Shown piece after piece: positions 7,275-7,510 of a stretch of DNA of 7,510 nucleotides. The position numbers and the translations under genes are program-made. The notes beneath the pieces were generated by a model. It saw nothing but the letters and a program-made list of their open reading frames with translations. It had not been told where the DNA came from and did no database searches. This DNA comes from Bacillota bacterium (lineage in GTDB: Bacteria > Bacillota > Dethiobacteria > DTU022 > UBA8154), in NCBI GenBank assembly GCA_003456095.1, contig DMPF01000154.1, positions 1-7,510 of the forward strand. The letters are read 5' to 3'. Position 1 is the first letter of the stretch. The number at the start of each line of letters is the position of its first letter.

Positions 7275-7510
7275 ATGCGCCTTTTATGCCCAAGACTTTA
7301 TGTAAACAGTGTGCAGCAGATTAATCTGGAAAACCTGAAAAAAGAAGGAATTAAGGGTATAATTGTCGACCTGGACAATACACTCGTGCCCTGGGATGAA
7401 GACGTAAATTGCCCGGAAGCGGTACTCTGGCTTAAAAAAGTAAAAGATGCAGGATTTGCTGTCTGTATCGTCTCCAACAATCTCCCTGGCCGGGCTAAAA
7501 CCATTGTCGG
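7275..7510 (+). CDS. yqeG: YqeG-family HAD-superfamily (subfamily IIIA) phosphatase, 3' end cut by window
   Basis: The first 78 codons are present and run off the right edge. The protein belongs to the YqeG family of small HAD phosphatases (about 170 residues in B. subtilis), whose physiological substrate is not firmly known. HAD motif I is 'VDLDNTLVPWD', with the nucleophile Asp32, the acid/base Asp34 and Thr36. Motif II is 'IVSNN', with Ser67. Motifs III and IV would lie beyond the window. The ATG at 7275 is chosen because AGGAG (7259-7263) lies 11 bases upstream and the N-terminus 'LCPRLYVNSVQQINLENLKKEGIK' lines up in spacing with the family before motif I. The gene is separated from sigK by 184 bases holding a possible terminator, so it probably has its own transcription; I could not identify a convincing SigA promoter. 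Confidence 0.93.
   Translation, partial: MRLLCPRLYVNSVQQINLENLKKEGIKGIIVDLDNTLVPWDEDVNCPEAVLWLKKVKDAGFAVCIVSNNLPGRAKTIV

Noticed and set aside
7264..7277. Tiny ORF ATG-GTT-GGA-TAA overlapping the yqeG start as TAATG
   Set aside because: Its ATG abuts the AGGAG motif with no spacing, so it is unlikely to be translated; three codons occur readily by chance.
1..7510. Novel defence, mobile or CRISPR-type system
   Set aside because: All long coding regions belong to well-known core families, and there are no spaced direct repeats, transposase or integrase genes, or attachment-site duplications visible.

Overview
This is a chromosomal window from a spore-forming Bacillota, most likely a moderately GC-rich Clostridia lineage such as a Peptococcaceae-type organism. 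The placement rests on three points: an AddAB recombination nuclease rather than RecBCD, a SigK-type mother-cell sigma factor with a pro-sequence, and a YqeG-family HAD phosphatase. The exact genus is not established. All four genes lie on the + strand, and I see no mobile element, CRISPR array, tRNA or rRNA.

Layout: (1) Positions 1-2402 hold the C-terminal two thirds of addB, cut by the left edge. The nuclease motif and the four-cysteine Fe-S cluster are intact. (2) Positions 2403-2448 are a 46-base gap containing a perfect 9-bp hairpin whose first base is the last base of the addB stop codon. (3) Positions 2449-6318 hold a complete addA, with all UvrD/Rep-type helicase motifs and a C-terminal nuclease domain. 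AddA and AddB together form the helicase-nuclease that resects double-strand breaks for RecA-dependent repair. (4) Positions 6319-6421 hold a promoter candidate resembling mother-cell (SigE/SigK) promoters and a ribosome binding site. (5) Positions 6422-7090 hold a sigK-like gene. (6) Positions 7091-7274 are a 184-base gap with competing hairpins and a T-run. (7) From 7275 to the right edge is the start of yqeG.

The most unusual item is the sigK-like gene. Its pro-sequence, region 2.3/2.4 and region 4 helix-turn-helix all read well. However, about 27 residues that the family has between 'HNLR' and 'IKAI' are absent, in frame. That segment carries most of regions 2.1-2.2, the main contact with core RNA polymerase. 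The gene is therefore either a recently damaged sigK, an assembly collapse, or an unusual sigma-like protein that keeps its DNA-reading parts but lacks the core-binding helices. The rest of the window is ordinary core genome.
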